A stretch of 64,000 nt of DNA from Setomelanomma holmii (lineage: Eukaryota > Ascomycota > Dothideomycetes > Pleosporales > Phaeosphaeriaceae). The position numbers were made by a program, and so were the translations under genes. How positions within the stretch are numbered: the stretch's first letter is position 1; each line of letters begins with the position of its first letter. Location: contig ML978191.1 in the NCBI GenBank assembly GCA_010015745.1, positions 62,001 through 126,000 of the forward strand, in the 5' to 3' direction. This document shows, piece by piece, positions 1 to 11,510 of this stretch. The notes under the pieces were generated by a model. That model ran no database searches. It saw only the letters and a program-made list of their open reading frames with translations, and was not told the origin of the DNA.

Positions 1-539
1 TGCCCAATGATGGCATGGATAAGACTCGGCCTGATCAAACTCGGCCACCCAACATCAACACAGATGCAGATGTCGATAATCGCGGCCGACAAGGCGAGTC
101 TCGACCACGTCAACCTTCTATCGGGATCTTGCAGCACCCTCAGCCAGCCTCCATGGCTGCCTCGCCCCAGCGATCATCCGCCGATATGGGCGCCGAGTCG
201 TTACGCCGTCAGCTCCTGCAGCAAGAGGAAGTTGCACGCATGGAACGCATTCAACTCGCCCAAGTGCAGCGCGCCGAGACTGAACGCGAAAGACTAGAAC
301 GCGAGGCTGCTCGTGCTCGAGCCCGAGAATTAGAGCGCAGCGTGTCCGGCGGCGCCAGAGTCGGCAGCATTCGAAGCGTTACGGGCACCCGCAATGGCGG
401 TCAGCCTGGTTGGGAGCGACGTGGCAGCACCTCGAGGCAGGTCTTCGAACTGCCCGCTGTTGAGGACGACGAGCCTGCGATGCGCGCCACATCTTACCCA
501 GGTCAGGAGTGGGTTCCGCCTGTCTGGATGGACGACTAA
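1..539 (+). CDS. 3' end of an unknown, coiled-coil-like protein (partial)
   Basis: The frame is open from base 3 to the TAA at 537-539, with no stop before the window edge, so this is probably the last exon of a gene that begins upstream. The first ATG in view, at 15, need not be the true start. About 175 residues are visible. Roughly residues 65-105 after that ATG are very rich in Arg, Glu, Gln and Ala with heptad-like spacing, which suggests a coiled coil. The rest is Ser/Gly/Pro-rich and looks disordered, ending in an acidic tail (WMDD). No domain was recognised and no function is proposed. Confidence 0.5.
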   Translation, partial: PNDGMDKTRPDQTRPPNINTDADVDNRGRQGESRPRQPSIGILQHPQPASMAASPQRSSADMGAESLRRQLLQQEEVARMERIQLAQVQRAETERERLEREAARARARELERSVSGGARVGSIRSVTGTRNGGQPGWERRGSTSRQVFELPAVEDDEPAMRATSYPGQEWVPPVWMDD

Positions 540-1332
540 ACAGCGTTCTCCTTCTCATCATCTCTTTCTGTCCTGTCAATGTCTTGATCTATTTCTGCAT
601 ATAATCGAGGTTTGCCTGCCTTTTGCTCCTGCATAGCGATGCACTTGAGCGTTTTTGGCATGCCGTTGATCAACGCTGTTGGATACCCATCGACTCGTTC
701 CACTTTGTGTATAAGGTTTTGTCCCTACTGGCTTTTGCTTGTAAGTGTTGTAATTCGATCCTACGCGGCTCTTTCTCTTTACTGTCTAATCAGCCTTCGC
801 CCAATATGGCACCAAAATCATCTGTACATCATTAGTTTCTTACAAAACACTTTGGGTACGAATATATCATCCTCTTGTCCGTTTGGACGAGGTTCTACTT
901 CAATTTGGTGCCGTGGAGAGTTAATTGCACGCTAATACACCAGAATTTTGTCTAGTTGGGTTCGCATCCATGACTTCAAGTGGACTCTGGCCTCTGAACT
1001 CGTTTCCTGAGCAGATTTGCGACCTTTCACTCGTTGGCTATACACCAGCGACTCGATAAACTCGGGCATGACTATGCTAAGTCGAGTTCAACGTTGTGTA
1101 CGAACGATGCGCGAGTACCTAGAACGGCCACTGTTCACTCACGAAGGCGAAGCACTTCCAAACCACAAGTGAATGCTGGAAGCAGGACCCCTGAGTATTT
1201 TATCTGCCTTGTCCTACTGATCTTAGAGAAAACTTTCTCGTTATCGCATTCATCAATTCACAACTTCCAAATTCCGAACACAACTGCAGAAAAGCTTTCA
1301 ACTTCCCAAGAAGTCCACACCAGATCCGCAGC
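540..1332. other. Intergenic region and 5' leader of the next gene
   Basis: No gene was recognised here. About the last 100 bases before 1333 are rich in CAA, TTC and CA runs, as in fungal 5' leaders. ORFs in this stretch look random. Confidence 0.5.
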
Positions 1333-2142
1333 ATGTTCCGACAAGCAGCACCGCGCCTCCGGACTACTGTTGAGCGCTCGATTACTGCTGGTCCCTACAC
1401 GGCGAAACATTGGGCTCCAGCAACTCATAATCCAGATGTAGCCCCTGACAACGTTCACCAAGACCCTGAGCAGGACGGCGATGAGGATGCCATGTACATG
1501 ACTACCGATGCCACTTTCGATCTAGGCATGACGCGCTCAATACTGAACAGCAGCATCACTCCCCTATTCAGCCCTATACAGGAGTCGAACGACGTGGGCA
1601 CGATGTTCATGGTAACATACATCGCATTCGACCCGTGTGTGGTTCGACCACTTGCTGAGCCCTACCCACATCCGCCGCGCCCGTCTCCACCCAGCATGCA
1701 GGCCGTCGTCAAGCCAGACCCACATGTGAAGACAGTCATCAATCCCATCAAGCCCTGGCCATACAAATTGCCCAAGTTTCTGCAGCCGCGGGCTGCGACT
1801 ACTTACGCGATGAAGTATGGAACTCACAAGGAGGCGGAGATGACAGTTTCAGAGCGCGTTGGTGTACTACAAGCTATCTTGTACGGCGTGCCAGAACCGG
1901 ATAAGGCTGTTGCTAAGCAAGTGTCAAAGCAGGGTGGTGTTCTACATGCGATCTTGTATGGGGTCAAGAAGGAGGAAGTCGTCACTGCCGCAAAGGGAGA
2001 AGCTGTCGTGGGTGTTACAGCTGTGAAGGTTCAGAAGGATGATGTTGTAGTGATTAAGGAGGTGGAGGTTATGAAGAAGACAGAGAAGAAGGGTATTGAG
2101 AAGACGATGGAGGTAGGTGGATTCCAACTGCTTGCGAAGTAG
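1333..2142 (+). CDS. Unknown protein with two pairs of internal repeats
   Basis: A single-exon ORF of 269 residues starts at an ATG with A-rich leader sequence and ends in TAG. I do not recognise the family. Two internal repeats are visible. Residues about 177-186 and 202-211 read GVLQAILYGV and GVLHAILYGV. Residues about 52-68 and 89-105 share the pattern M-x-M-x-T-x-x-x-F-D. The middle is rich in Pro (about 109-155). The C-terminal 60 residues are Lys/Glu/Val-rich with low complexity. There is no clear signal peptide or membrane segment. The repeats support a real protein, but it may be lineage-specific. Confidence 0.55.
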   Translation: MFRQAAPRLRTTVERSITAGPYTAKHWAPATHNPDVAPDNVHQDPEQDGDEDAMYMTTDATFDLGMTRSILNSSITPLFSPIQESNDVGTMFMVTYIAFDPCVVRPLAEPYPHPPRPSPPSMQAVVKPDPHVKTVINPIKPWPYKLPKFLQPRAATTYAMKYGTHKEAEMTVSERVGVLQAILYGVPEPDKAVAKQVSKQGGVLHAILYGVKKEEVVTAAKGEAVVGVTAVKVQKDDVVVIKEVEVMKKTEKKGIEKTMEVGGFQLLAK

Positions 2143-2975
2143 ATTTTGTCACTCTAGTATTGCGGTTGAGATGCGAAAGAAGAGTAAGGCGAGCATAGCA
2201 TGGAGTTGACAAATTGATTTGAACACTCTAGAGCTATTCGAGAACATAGTGAGCGAAAAAGCGAAAAGATGATTATCAGGAGATTTTGAGATTGTTGCTC
2301 TCCCTAAGATTGCCTCGTTCGATTTCGATCATCTGATCTACATATATGTTTGAAGGTCGATGTCAATTTTTGGGGCATCTGCAGGGACGATCGGCATCGT
2401 TGCTGATTGGCTAGTTAGTGAGGTCTGTGCTTCGGAAAGTGAACACTAGGCAATCACACGTGCCCTTGCAAATGCATTTCCTTCGGCTACGCTCTCAAGT
2501 ATGTGAGCCTCCAGTAAGGACTGAGGTATTTCTGCGCTGTGATTATCATCCTATTCACATGCATTGCGAACTGCGTCATCTTGTATCACAGCCCTGCAAG
2601 TGAGTGGCCGCGATTTCCAAAGTCTTGGGTGCAGCTCCGCTTTCGAACCAGAGAACGTGAGCCACCGTTGCACATCGTTTGTTCCTCAGCCGCACCGTCC
2701 GTTCTCTGGTGATTTCTCTTCTCTTTCCCGACAGTGTGTTTACCATGCACGCAAGGCTCAGCCTTGCATCCACCGTCGCCGGCCCACGGCGCTTGCCCAG
2801 GTGAAGGCGGTCGACCACAGGATAGCCTCGTGCCCTCCAGCAACAATTAGTCCTCCTCTCGCTAGCAAACCCTCATTACTCACCCGTGTTCAACTCGTCT
2901 CCACATCACGCTCGCTATCCTCAACCACATTTCATATCAACCCCGAAGACCTGCGGTGTTCAGCTCGTTGGTGTC
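2143..2975. other. Intergenic region and 5' leader of the E2 gene
   Basis: No gene was recognised. The stretch from about 2830 to 2975 is C/T- and CA-rich, as expected for a transcribed leader. An in-frame ATG at 2886 lies upstream of the preferred start at 2976. Confidence 0.45.
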
Positions 2976-5900
2976 ATGTCAGGCAGCCACGATCCCCGCC
3001 GGTCTAACAGCCCTCGACCTGTGGAGGACGCCGACCTTCTGATGGCCATGCGGCCCTCTCAAGAGCTCAACGGTGGACCGCTCCCTTTTACCAGTGCCGC
3101 ACCAAAACCCTATGTTGACCACAATACCGACGCAGATTATGAGTTTGCCCTCAAGTTGCAGTACGCCGACCCAGAGGACGACATAGCTCACCCTGAAGCA
3201 TCTAAATCAGTGTCTCAATCCAGATGGGCATCAACACCGTCTCCGTCAGAGATACCTCCGTGGGCATTGCAGGAGCGCGCGCCTAAGGTTACAAACTACC
3301 AACCCGAGACCCCAAGCGGAAGGACCTTCACTACACTTGCGCATTTTGTTCAACACGTTCGAGCAGCGCAGTGCCCATCATGCGGACATCTCTACTTTCA
3401 GTCACAGCTGGACTTCATCACGATGTTACAGAAATGGAAGGCAGGAAAAGATGTACTTACATCATGGCTGAAATGCGCCTCATGCTCCCAGTCAAACTGC
3501 ATATCATGCACTTCGCAGGCTTATGCTCGGCCATCGACTATGAGTATTGATGGAAAGCAAGTGTCCTGGTGCTGTGCGGGTGGGAGACTTCTCATCCTCT
3601 CGATCCTGCTTTGCGGGTTTGACGACGAGTTCACCGCGAAGAAGTTGAAAGAAGCAGCCAAAGTCGCTCCAAAGAAAGAACAGCAAACACAGCTCGCGCC
3701 CGAAGTGAAGAAGACAGCCAACAAGCGAGGACGAGGCGGAGGAGTTGGCTTTGGTGGCTCGAGCCGGTTCCCCATGCCTGAAATGGCACATATGCCAAGT
3801 GGTATGGGCTATGGTAGCGACATGGCCATGGCGGAGTACAACTCCTCATGGGGTCCAGGCTACACCCTCACCGGACACAAATTCGATGCCACAGCCACCA
3901 ACGTGGATGGGAAGGCGAGAGCACTGAGTGCACAATGCTCAGAAGATCATTCCAACGTGCTTATCCTAGAGGTCGTGGAGGGACTTCTACCATCTTTCGA
4001 ACGAGAATGCAGCTTCGACTTCGACCCTCCAGAAGCGGTAGTAGAGCTGTTTCTGGAGAGCAAGATTCTCAACTATTGCGCCGAGCTCTTGCGGAATGAT
4101 TCTCTAGAGGACGCAACCAAGCGAAAAGGCATCTACCAGTCGCTCCTCAATCTGCTACGTACGTTAGGAGCACACTATGTGACGGCGACCCGCACATTAT
4201 TCCTTGATCGGCCATCGCGAGTGGACCAGGTCAATTTGCTGACGCTAATCTTCGTCTCGAACCCCGGTGTCTCAAAGGAATTGACTTCGTCTCTGTACAA
4301 GTGCCTGGAAAACCTAGGCACGCAGAGCGAATTGGTGCTGCTAGGAGCTCGGAGCAACGAGAAGGAGTTTCGAACACAGGAGGGCCAGAACCTGCTGCTA
4401 CTCTGTCGTCAGATTGCAGATCTCCAACAGTACCTCCTGGCTAACTCGGGTCAACTTGGAAATGGCAAGGTGGCGCAAAAGGATGTGCACGTTCCAGCTC
4501 TGGTCGATTTGCCAGACAACGAAGTCCTGAAACATCACTACTTTGCTTCCAAGGCCAAAGGTATGCGGTCGCCCCCACCTGGTCGCTTTAAGCGATTAAT
4601 CACAGAGATTACGACGCTGAAGACTGGGCTACCGCCTGGCATCTTTCTTCGCTACTGCGATAGTCGACCCGATGTCCAAAAGGTACTCATCATAGGGCCT
4701 GCCGGAACTCCCTACGAGGACGGTCTCTTCGAGTTTGACGTGTTCTGCGATCAGAACTTCCCCCACAAACCGCCTCAGGTGCAGTTCAAGACGACCGGTG
4801 GAGGACGTGTGGGCTTCAATCCGAACCTTTATGCGGATGGTAAGGTTTGTCTGAGTCTGCTGGGCACCTGGCAAGGTATGTGTCGTGTGCCACAACACCG
4901 GTCATAAAAGTCAGCTAACATTTGTATAGGAGAGCCTTGGGTACCGAGTGAGTCCACACTTCTCCAGGTCTTTATCTCGATTCAAGCTATGATTCTCTGC
5001 GAAGAACCTTGGTACAACGAGCCCGGACGTGAGATATCATACCAGCGTGGCACGCAGTCTAGCCCAGCCGCAGCGTACAATCAGGCCATTCGCCAACACA
5101 CTGTCCGGACAGCTATCGTTGACTGGCTGGAGAATCCGCCGGCGCTCTGGAACGATGTGATTGAACAGCATTTCAAGACCAATGCGGACAAGATTCTAAA
5201 AACCGCTGTCGAATGGTCCAAGTCTAAGGGAGAAGTCGGTTCGTACGCCATTCCAGGCCCCTTCGACGACGATTATTATGACTACGAAGACTTTGGAGAC
5301 GACGTGGAAGACTTTATGGCCATGACCCCAACGCTCGGTAGTTCTTCTAGTGCGCCTACTAAAGGGCAAACTCTCAGTGAATGGGAGAATGCAAACGTCT
5401 GGGATAACGACTCGACGAGCAAAATACCGGCGAGCAACGTACCGAATCCTCCCGCCCCGCCCAAACGTCGATCACTGCCGGAAAGGAAGGATCTCAAATC
5501 ACTGCTTCCACAATTGCAGAAAGCGCTGGAAAAGTACGGCGTCACCAAAATTGTGTTGGAGACAGTCGAGCCAGTAGCCCGGGAAGAGCCAAAGCCACGT
5601 TCGACGAGGAAATCAGCCTCAAGTTCCTGGGCTTCGAAGATAAAATGGCCTCCATTTCAATCAAGTGCACCCGCAACGCCTGATCCTTCACTGCCAGACA
5701 TGTCTTACATGGGGTATCACCCTCCTACACCTCTTAGTAGTGGGTTTGGGACATTCGGCGGCTTTGGTAACTTCATGGGCCACGGAAAAGTTCTTGGAAG
5801 CGGTCCGACTGAACTAACACCAACAGGTCCATCACCTCCATCTGCACATGGTTCGTCGAACAGTGCAGCAGGTGGTCGATATGAGACTAGAAGCTCTACA

Positions 5901-6122
5901 CGGGGACGTGGTGGATTGAGCTCAGCTGCATCTCCACAAACTCCATCACCAGGATCCAACGTGTGGGGTGGTGGTACTTTCTTGCCTCCAGCTCCCTCAA
6001 CGTATCTGTATCCTCAAGGACCAGGCGGTCGTGGAGCAGGACCTCAGGACCCAGCGCGCGGCGGTCGCGGTGGTGGGCGTGGCGGTAGGGGCGGGCGAGG
6101 TGGACGAGGAGGATTTCAATAG
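2976..6122 (+). CDS. Large E2 ubiquitin-conjugating protein (UBE2O/BIRC6-type UBC fold) with Cys-rich region and RGG tail
   Basis: Two exons, 2976-4875 and 4930-6122, joined across a 54-nt intron (GTATGT...TATAG), give 1030 residues. The UBC domain spans roughly residues 530-720. Its core reads FNPNLYADGKVCLSLLGTW with the presumed catalytic Cys625, followed after the intron by GEPWVPSESTLLQVF; this is the pattern of the large E2 group (UBE2O, BIRC6, UBE2Z). Residues about 133-200 hold a cysteine-rich set (C133-x2-C136, C167-x2-C170-x4-C175-x2-C178, then a CC pair), which looks like RING/IBR-type zinc binding. The C-terminus is Pro/Gly-rich and ends in RGG repeats (about 1000-1028), a typical RNA-binding or methylation substrate tail. 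It probably transfers ubiquitin, perhaps with built-in E3 function. The start at 2976 is preferred over 2886 because the intervening peptide looks like leader sequence. Confidence 0.85.
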
Positions 6123-6633
6123 AGGAACTCATAGCAGGAGTTGCAGGGTATGACAGGAAATGAAGGAGAAGGTAGAGGGCTGGCAACTGCGTATCACTAC
6201 CAAATTGGTAGATGATATAGATGCATATCACAATGTATACGCCACCCTCTACCGTGCCTGTTCGAGAGTTACATTGCACCAGATAGTCGTCTCAAGATTC
6301 TTCCCCCAGTATGAACAATGTGAACATTCTCCTTCGCGAGGTGTACACTTCACCTGATTTCTGCGTCATTCTCTAAATAACAAGCTCTAGGATGAACTAT
6401 CATTGAAGCCAGGGCAGTCCCGGGTGACCAGCAAGGATAAAGAAAGACACGAATGGAGAAGATGTGCTTAGTAACGAGAAGGAACAAGCATTGGATTCGC
6501 AGCAACATGCGACAGCGATATCATCGCGGTCCGTGCGTCTCTTGGCGTACATTTCTCGAACATCCATCATCGAGCCACTACAATTCAAGCTCCAACATCG
6601 AACACCGCCATTAAAACCCCAGCAACCGCCCAA
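6123..6633. other. Intergenic region, 3' end of E2 gene and bL36m promoter
   Basis: No gene was recognised. It separates two plus-strand genes. Confidence 0.5.
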
Positions 6634-7058
6634 ATGCTTCCACGCTCGCTCCTCCCACCCCTCCGCCGGACCGTCTTCTCGCGCGCCCGCGCCACACTCC
6701 GCCCACGCATCCAAACCCACCACATCCACACACCCACCTGCGCCTGCAACTCACTCCTACGTCCTAGTCTACGGCGCATACCACAACCCAACGTCGCAGA
6801 CCTCACATCGCGCTTCGCCGGCCTAAACTTCAATGCCTCGAATGGCGCCGCAAGGATACAGTCGCGAGGCATGAAGGTGCGCAGCTCGGTGAAGAAGCTG
6901 TGTGACGGGTGCAAGAGCGTGAGGAGGAAGAAGGGGCGGTATGTGTATATTATATGCAGTAAGAATCCGAAGCATAAGCAGAGGTAAGTTTTACTTTGAG
7001 AGGGAGAGGGGGGTGAGGGAAAGGGAGGAGCAAGCTAATTGTTGATAGGCAGGGATGA
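6634..7058 (+). CDS. RTC6: Mitochondrial large-subunit ribosomal protein bL36m
   Basis: Exons 6634-6983 and 7049-7058 give 119 residues. The last exon is only 10 nt and encodes the end of R plus Q, G and the stop, restoring the family ending KHKQRQG. The 65-nt intron has a GTAAGT donor, a GCTAAT branch-like site and a GATAG acceptor. The first 80 residues are Arg/Ser/Pro-rich without acids, as in a mitochondrial targeting sequence. The mature part starts near MKVRSSVKKLC and keeps the zinc ribbon ligands (C-x2-C ... C-x4-H). It belongs to the large subunit of the mitochondrial ribosome. An unspliced reading stops after KHKQR and loses the last two residues. Confidence 0.93.
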
Positions 7059-7383
7059 ATGTGCGAAACCTAGGTATCGTGGGACGGAAGGACGGAATGA
7101 GGCATATCAAGCATCGGATACTGTGGAAAAGAACTACATTGAGCGATACGGGATGAGGGCAGCATGTATCATATGTATGGATGGTAGTGATACCACGCAT
7201 CTATGGCGTTTTGGGATATCAATGCATTGACGGATGGGATTAGATCCCAACTTTAGCACGAGCTTTTGCAAGAACCAAGTGCATCATCTTCACATAAGCA
7301 ACTCTTGTGAACCATCATAATTCATTACCATTATCTCAACACCCCGCAAGATACCAATTCTTATCCCATCATACCGCACCTTT
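7059..7383. other. Convergent intergenic region
   Basis: Lies between the 3' ends of bL36m (+) and RTC5 (-). No gene was recognised. Confidence 0.5.
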
Positions 7384-9340
7384 CTATCCCATACTCCCCC
7401 CACTATTCCCCGCGCCCCCTATGATCCCCGCCATCTTCAACAACTCACGATCCAACTCGGCATCGCCCGTCCCCAAATTAATCCTCCTCCTCGCTTCCGC
7501 CTCGCGCTCCTGCCACGCCCACTCCTTCCTCTGCGCCTCAGCAACCTCATCCCCACCACAACCCCAAACCTCCAATTCCTCAATCTCAAACCGATCCTGC
7601 CAGTCCTTGCCTTTACGACACGGCAAACGACTCGGCCGAAACGATCCCCCGCCCTCGGACAAGTGCGTGAAGATGCCGAATTCGAGCGCGTCGTCGAGAT
7701 GCAGCGAGACAGCGCCGGGGCGGAAGATTTGGTGTGAGTGGGAATGCGCGGCGGACTGTGAGGGGAATGGCGTGCCGAGGCCGACGCCGGGAGGATTTGT
7801 GGGTGATTTGTTGAAGTAGATGAAATCTGTGCTGAATGTCGAGGCTGGGAAGACGTCGTGGGTAGGCGAGAGCTGAAAGAGCTTTGTGTCGGCGTCGCCG
7901 AAGCAAGATTTGCCTGTGTGTTTCCATTGCGTGGGGATGTAGGCGCCGTAAATGAGGGTGTCGTTGGTCGCAGTGTCCGGAATGCTGTTTGGCAAGCGTT
8001 TGGGAGGCAGCAATTCTTCGAGAGCGCGTTCGCGGGTGCTGGATGGTGTGGCGGGAAGGAGGCGGCCTTTGGTGAGCAGAATGGTTGGGGCGCGCCAGTT
8101 GAAGACTTGTTTCTCGAAAGATCCCATGCTGAAGCCGTGCTTGTTGCCACTGTACAGAGGCCGTAGACGACGGAATAGCTGGTTCCCTTTGATGAAGAAG
8201 GAGAGCTGGCTAAGGATGGTGAGGTTGAGGATTTCACCTTGCTCGCGGAGTAGTGGCTCCGGATCGGTAACGGTCTTGGGTTGCGGGATAATGGGCTTAG
8301 TCTCTTGAGTGGGAGACGACGAATCGTTCTTGCGCTTTGAAAAGTCGAAGTCTTTTGCGAAGAGGAAGTGCTCGAAAAGTGGATGTAGACCATTGAACAA
8401 GTGTGGTAAACATAATGATACGACAGTGTTCCACGTGCGATATGTGACACCAGGATTGTTCTCGACGCCGAACGAGGAAAGTATGACATTGGCGGCCTGT
8501 CGAAGCTCTCCTACTCTATCGCTTGAAAGATCTGGAGCTAGACTTGAAATGCTCTGTTGTGGATCGATCGGTGCTATCAGTAGCAGCAGTTCCACAAGCT
8601 TCAGCAGGTTGTCAGTCGGTATGATGGAGTGGTGTACGTTCGACTGCTCGCCATGTTTAAACACTTCTGACGCGTCCATCGACTCCAGTGCCCTTAGAAC
8701 AAGCTCGTCGTCCTCTTGTTCGTCATCGTCGTCGCCTTCGTCCGGCGCATCGATCGCGAAGCCAAGATTACTACTCGATGTCGCAATTTCCTGGGACTTA
8801 TTGGCCACCCTCTGTTTCTCCTTGTCCTCGATCTCAGATCTTATGCCCTTGTCATATACAGCCAGGCTCCTGTATAGCTCTCTCAACCACAACTCTCTCC
8901 CGCCTTTCTTGAGCACCACGCGAAACCTCTCCGTCAGTATAGTGACTACATTTAGCAAGGCATCATGTGTAAGGATCGCCGGTGCTTGACTCGGTAACGG
9001 GAATGCGCCAAGATATGTTGCCATGTGGAAGATGACCGAGCCCACGCCCAGTGCATCGGGCAGCTCGAGGAAACGACATAATGTGGCTTCGCTCCAGTAT
9101 CTCACACCTGATTCTGTGTCGGCGAGCGATCGGAAGACGGCGTTGAAGCAGTATAGCTCGAGTGGAGTGAAGCTCTTTTGTGCAAAGCGCTGCGCAAGAA
9201 GTGAGCTGATCTGTTCTGCCTAGCATCAGTATGCAGAACAACATGATTTCATAGTTCCTTTGTGAGCGGAGCATGGAAGAAGATATAGTGTACGGACCGG
9301 GTGTCAGGTGCGCGTGCTTCGACGAAGAGCCTTGTCCCAT
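7384..9340 (-). CDS. RTC5: RTC5-like TLDc-domain protein
   Basis: Exon 1 is 9298-9340 and exon 2 is 7384-9215, giving 624 residues. The short first exon encodes MGQGSSSKHAHLTP, and splicing makes LTPEQISSLLAQRF, a good match to the family N-terminus; the glycine at position 2 suggests myristoylation. An acidic Asp/Glu run lies near residues 176-185. The TLDc domain covers about residues 375-590 (GFSMGSFEKQVFNW, CFGDADTKLFQL, FGIFTH, FEIEELEVWGCGG). Yeast Rtc5 was named from a telomere-capping screen, and TLDc proteins are linked to regulation of the vacuolar proton ATPase. The intron donor is the unusual GTCCGT. The alternative acceptor 4 nt upstream would break the frame. Confidence 0.9.
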
Positions 9341-9587
9341 GCTTGTACTGGTGGCTGGAAAGTAATGTAACTTACAGCTGTCGCGTCGCGTGGTGCACCT
9401 GTGGGGAGCAAATGACGGCATGCATCGGGTTTAAGGTATCAACAAGTCCGAACGGCACCTTCATTGCAACACCTGCTTGGCTATTTGACTATAGGTGCGA
9501 GGCATCATTTGTAGCTCTAGTAACGTACAGTCGCTAGGAAAGTCCAGCGAAAAGAAGTTGCATCATAAATGTACCACAATCCTTCCC

Positions 9588-11028
9588 TCATGCACCACTT
9601 GCAAGCTTCGCACTTGTGGGCCTAAGAGCCATTCCCGCTGCCTTGTATGTCTCATCAATAGCCTCCATCTGCCTAATGGACTCCTCGCCATCAAGCCATA
9701 CACCGCTTCCCTTCCGCCTCTTGACTTTATCCACAAAAGCCTCCACCATGTACCGATATGTACTCCAAAACTCCTCGCCCTTGACCTCTCCTCCCTGACC
9801 TTCCGGCCACACATATGTCTTCTTGCTTTCTGTGTGCTTCTCTTCCTTCACCACTTTGCCAGAAGCGTCGCGGTACGTAGTCGTAGTATTGATATCGATC
9901 CGATGCCACATATGAGGGCCCATGAAGTTCTTCATGACAACGGTTTTCTGGGTGGATATTGCAACATTGTCTTCTGATCCATGCTTCTCGCGCAGCTTTA
10001 CCGTGATCCAAGGTGGCATGTCAGCCGTGAGATCTGGTCGTCCTGCAAACAGCCAGGCCCACCAGCTGCCGTTGCCTTTCTCGTACTTCACTCGTGAGGC
10101 CAAGTCGCACGATATCTTGCCTACACCGCCGTTGGGAAAATCATACGTAGCTTGCATCGCTTGATCACAGTTCTGATCGAACAAAGCGGGCATGAGACGG
10201 GGCGTCGCGGATGTAACAGATGTGGGTTCGGCACCAAAGATGCCACGCAAAGCACTTAGAGGATACGTTCCGAGATCCATGAGCGTGCCGCCTGCAAGGT
10301 CGTACTTGAACCTGATGTCATCCATTGGGAACAAACCGGCTGGTATTGCGGCTCGAGCACTTGCCTCCTCGACATCTTGTGGGTCGAAGAGAGACAAAAA
10401 GGTGTGCCATGCTGGATGGAACTGGTAGTGTCTTGCTTCGAGCAGAGTTACTGGGTTGAGGCCGGAAAGCATGGGATGTTTGAAGAGATCTCGAGCTTCC
10501 TCGGCATTCGATGTTGCTGGTTTCTCAAGAAGGACGTGCTTGCCTGCTTTGAGTGCTTTGATAGTCCATTCGTGATGCAGGCCATTGGGGAGAGGGTTGT
10601 AGATGCAATCTATGGCGGGGTCGTTGATAAGATCTAAGTGGCATCAGCGAGTTGACTCTCAGGGTAAGTGACTTATTTGGAGGAGAATCTGGAGAAGCTA
10701 GTCAGAACCTACCATCATAAGTCTCGTGTACAATGGGGATCCCATATTTCTTCGCGTACGCCTGCGCCCTCTTGACATCTCTCGCAGCAACAGCCGCAAC
10801 AATGACCTCAGCGTGTGATCGTGCTGGTATGATCAGGGCTTGTGGGCTGACACAATATTAGCTGGCCCGACTGTCGAGTCGGAATGTCATTTGCACTCAC
10901 GCAATGTTCGCAGCACCAAGTATACCGAACCGCAACGCTTCGCCTTTCTTGGAAACATCTGGCCGCTTCGCAAACCACTCTGCCCACTCTCCAATCGCAT
11001 TGATCAGATCCATGGTAGTGTACCCCAT
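9588..11028 (-). CDS. Gfo/Idh/MocA family NAD(P)-dependent oxidoreductase
   Basis: Exons 10901-11028, 10713-10846 and 9588-10633 give 435 residues. The N-terminal Rossmann fold is seen in RFGILGAANIAPQALI (GxxGxA type) and the family motif in KHVLLEKPAT, with the presumed catalytic Lys125. The C-terminal half has the Gfo/Idh/MocA alpha/beta substrate domain with GGTLMDLGTYPLSALRGIFG. It resembles fungal D-xylose 1-dehydrogenase (NADP) and dihydrodiol dehydrogenases, but the substrate cannot be set from sequence. The introns (54 and 79 nt) have GTGAGT and GTAGGT donors. There is no signal peptide, so it is probably cytosolic. Confidence 0.92.
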
Positions 11029-11510
11029 CTTGGTAGTGAAATTGGTAGAGAGGCAAAACGCAGGTTTAGTGGAAAGTTTGTTTTATAAGTGCAGGTGCTT
11101 GTTGGCGGCCTGCCATGCACAACCCCGGGTCCTTCCCTATACAGACATGGATTAGTCAACGCGGGGCAACTATCCGCAACAATCTAATCAACACAATGGC
11201 CGGAGGATGTAGTTCGCCCGAGATCAGATTTTAGTGAGAAGTGGACATCACAAATTAAGATTCTAGGATATTGAAGCAATTACTTTATTATACTATTATC
11301 TCCCCAATCACGCCTCGTAAATCATCAAACAAAACATGTGGTGTATACAAGACAGACTTCAAGTTGCCCAAGCCACATTAGACTGATATGTCAAATCCAT
11401 ATCGGTACCACCATCCACATCGCGCACTCCATCAGGGGTATACGTCGTCTGTCGCGGAGTACTATGAGAAGACAGGGAGCGAAACGCTAGCTATCACATC
11501 AGTAAGACGC
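11029..11510. other. Intergenic region between the PIL1 3' end and the oxidoreductase start
   Basis: No gene was recognised. The part next to 11029 is the oxidoreductase promoter. Near 11280-11310 it is AT-rich, a likely PIL1 3' UTR. Confidence 0.5.

Noticed and set aside
7437..8489. 350-codon minus-strand ORF overlapping RTC5
   Set aside because: It is a Ser/Thr/Arg/Pro-rich shadow frame of the RTC5 coding exon; the RTC5 frame carries the TLDc motifs.
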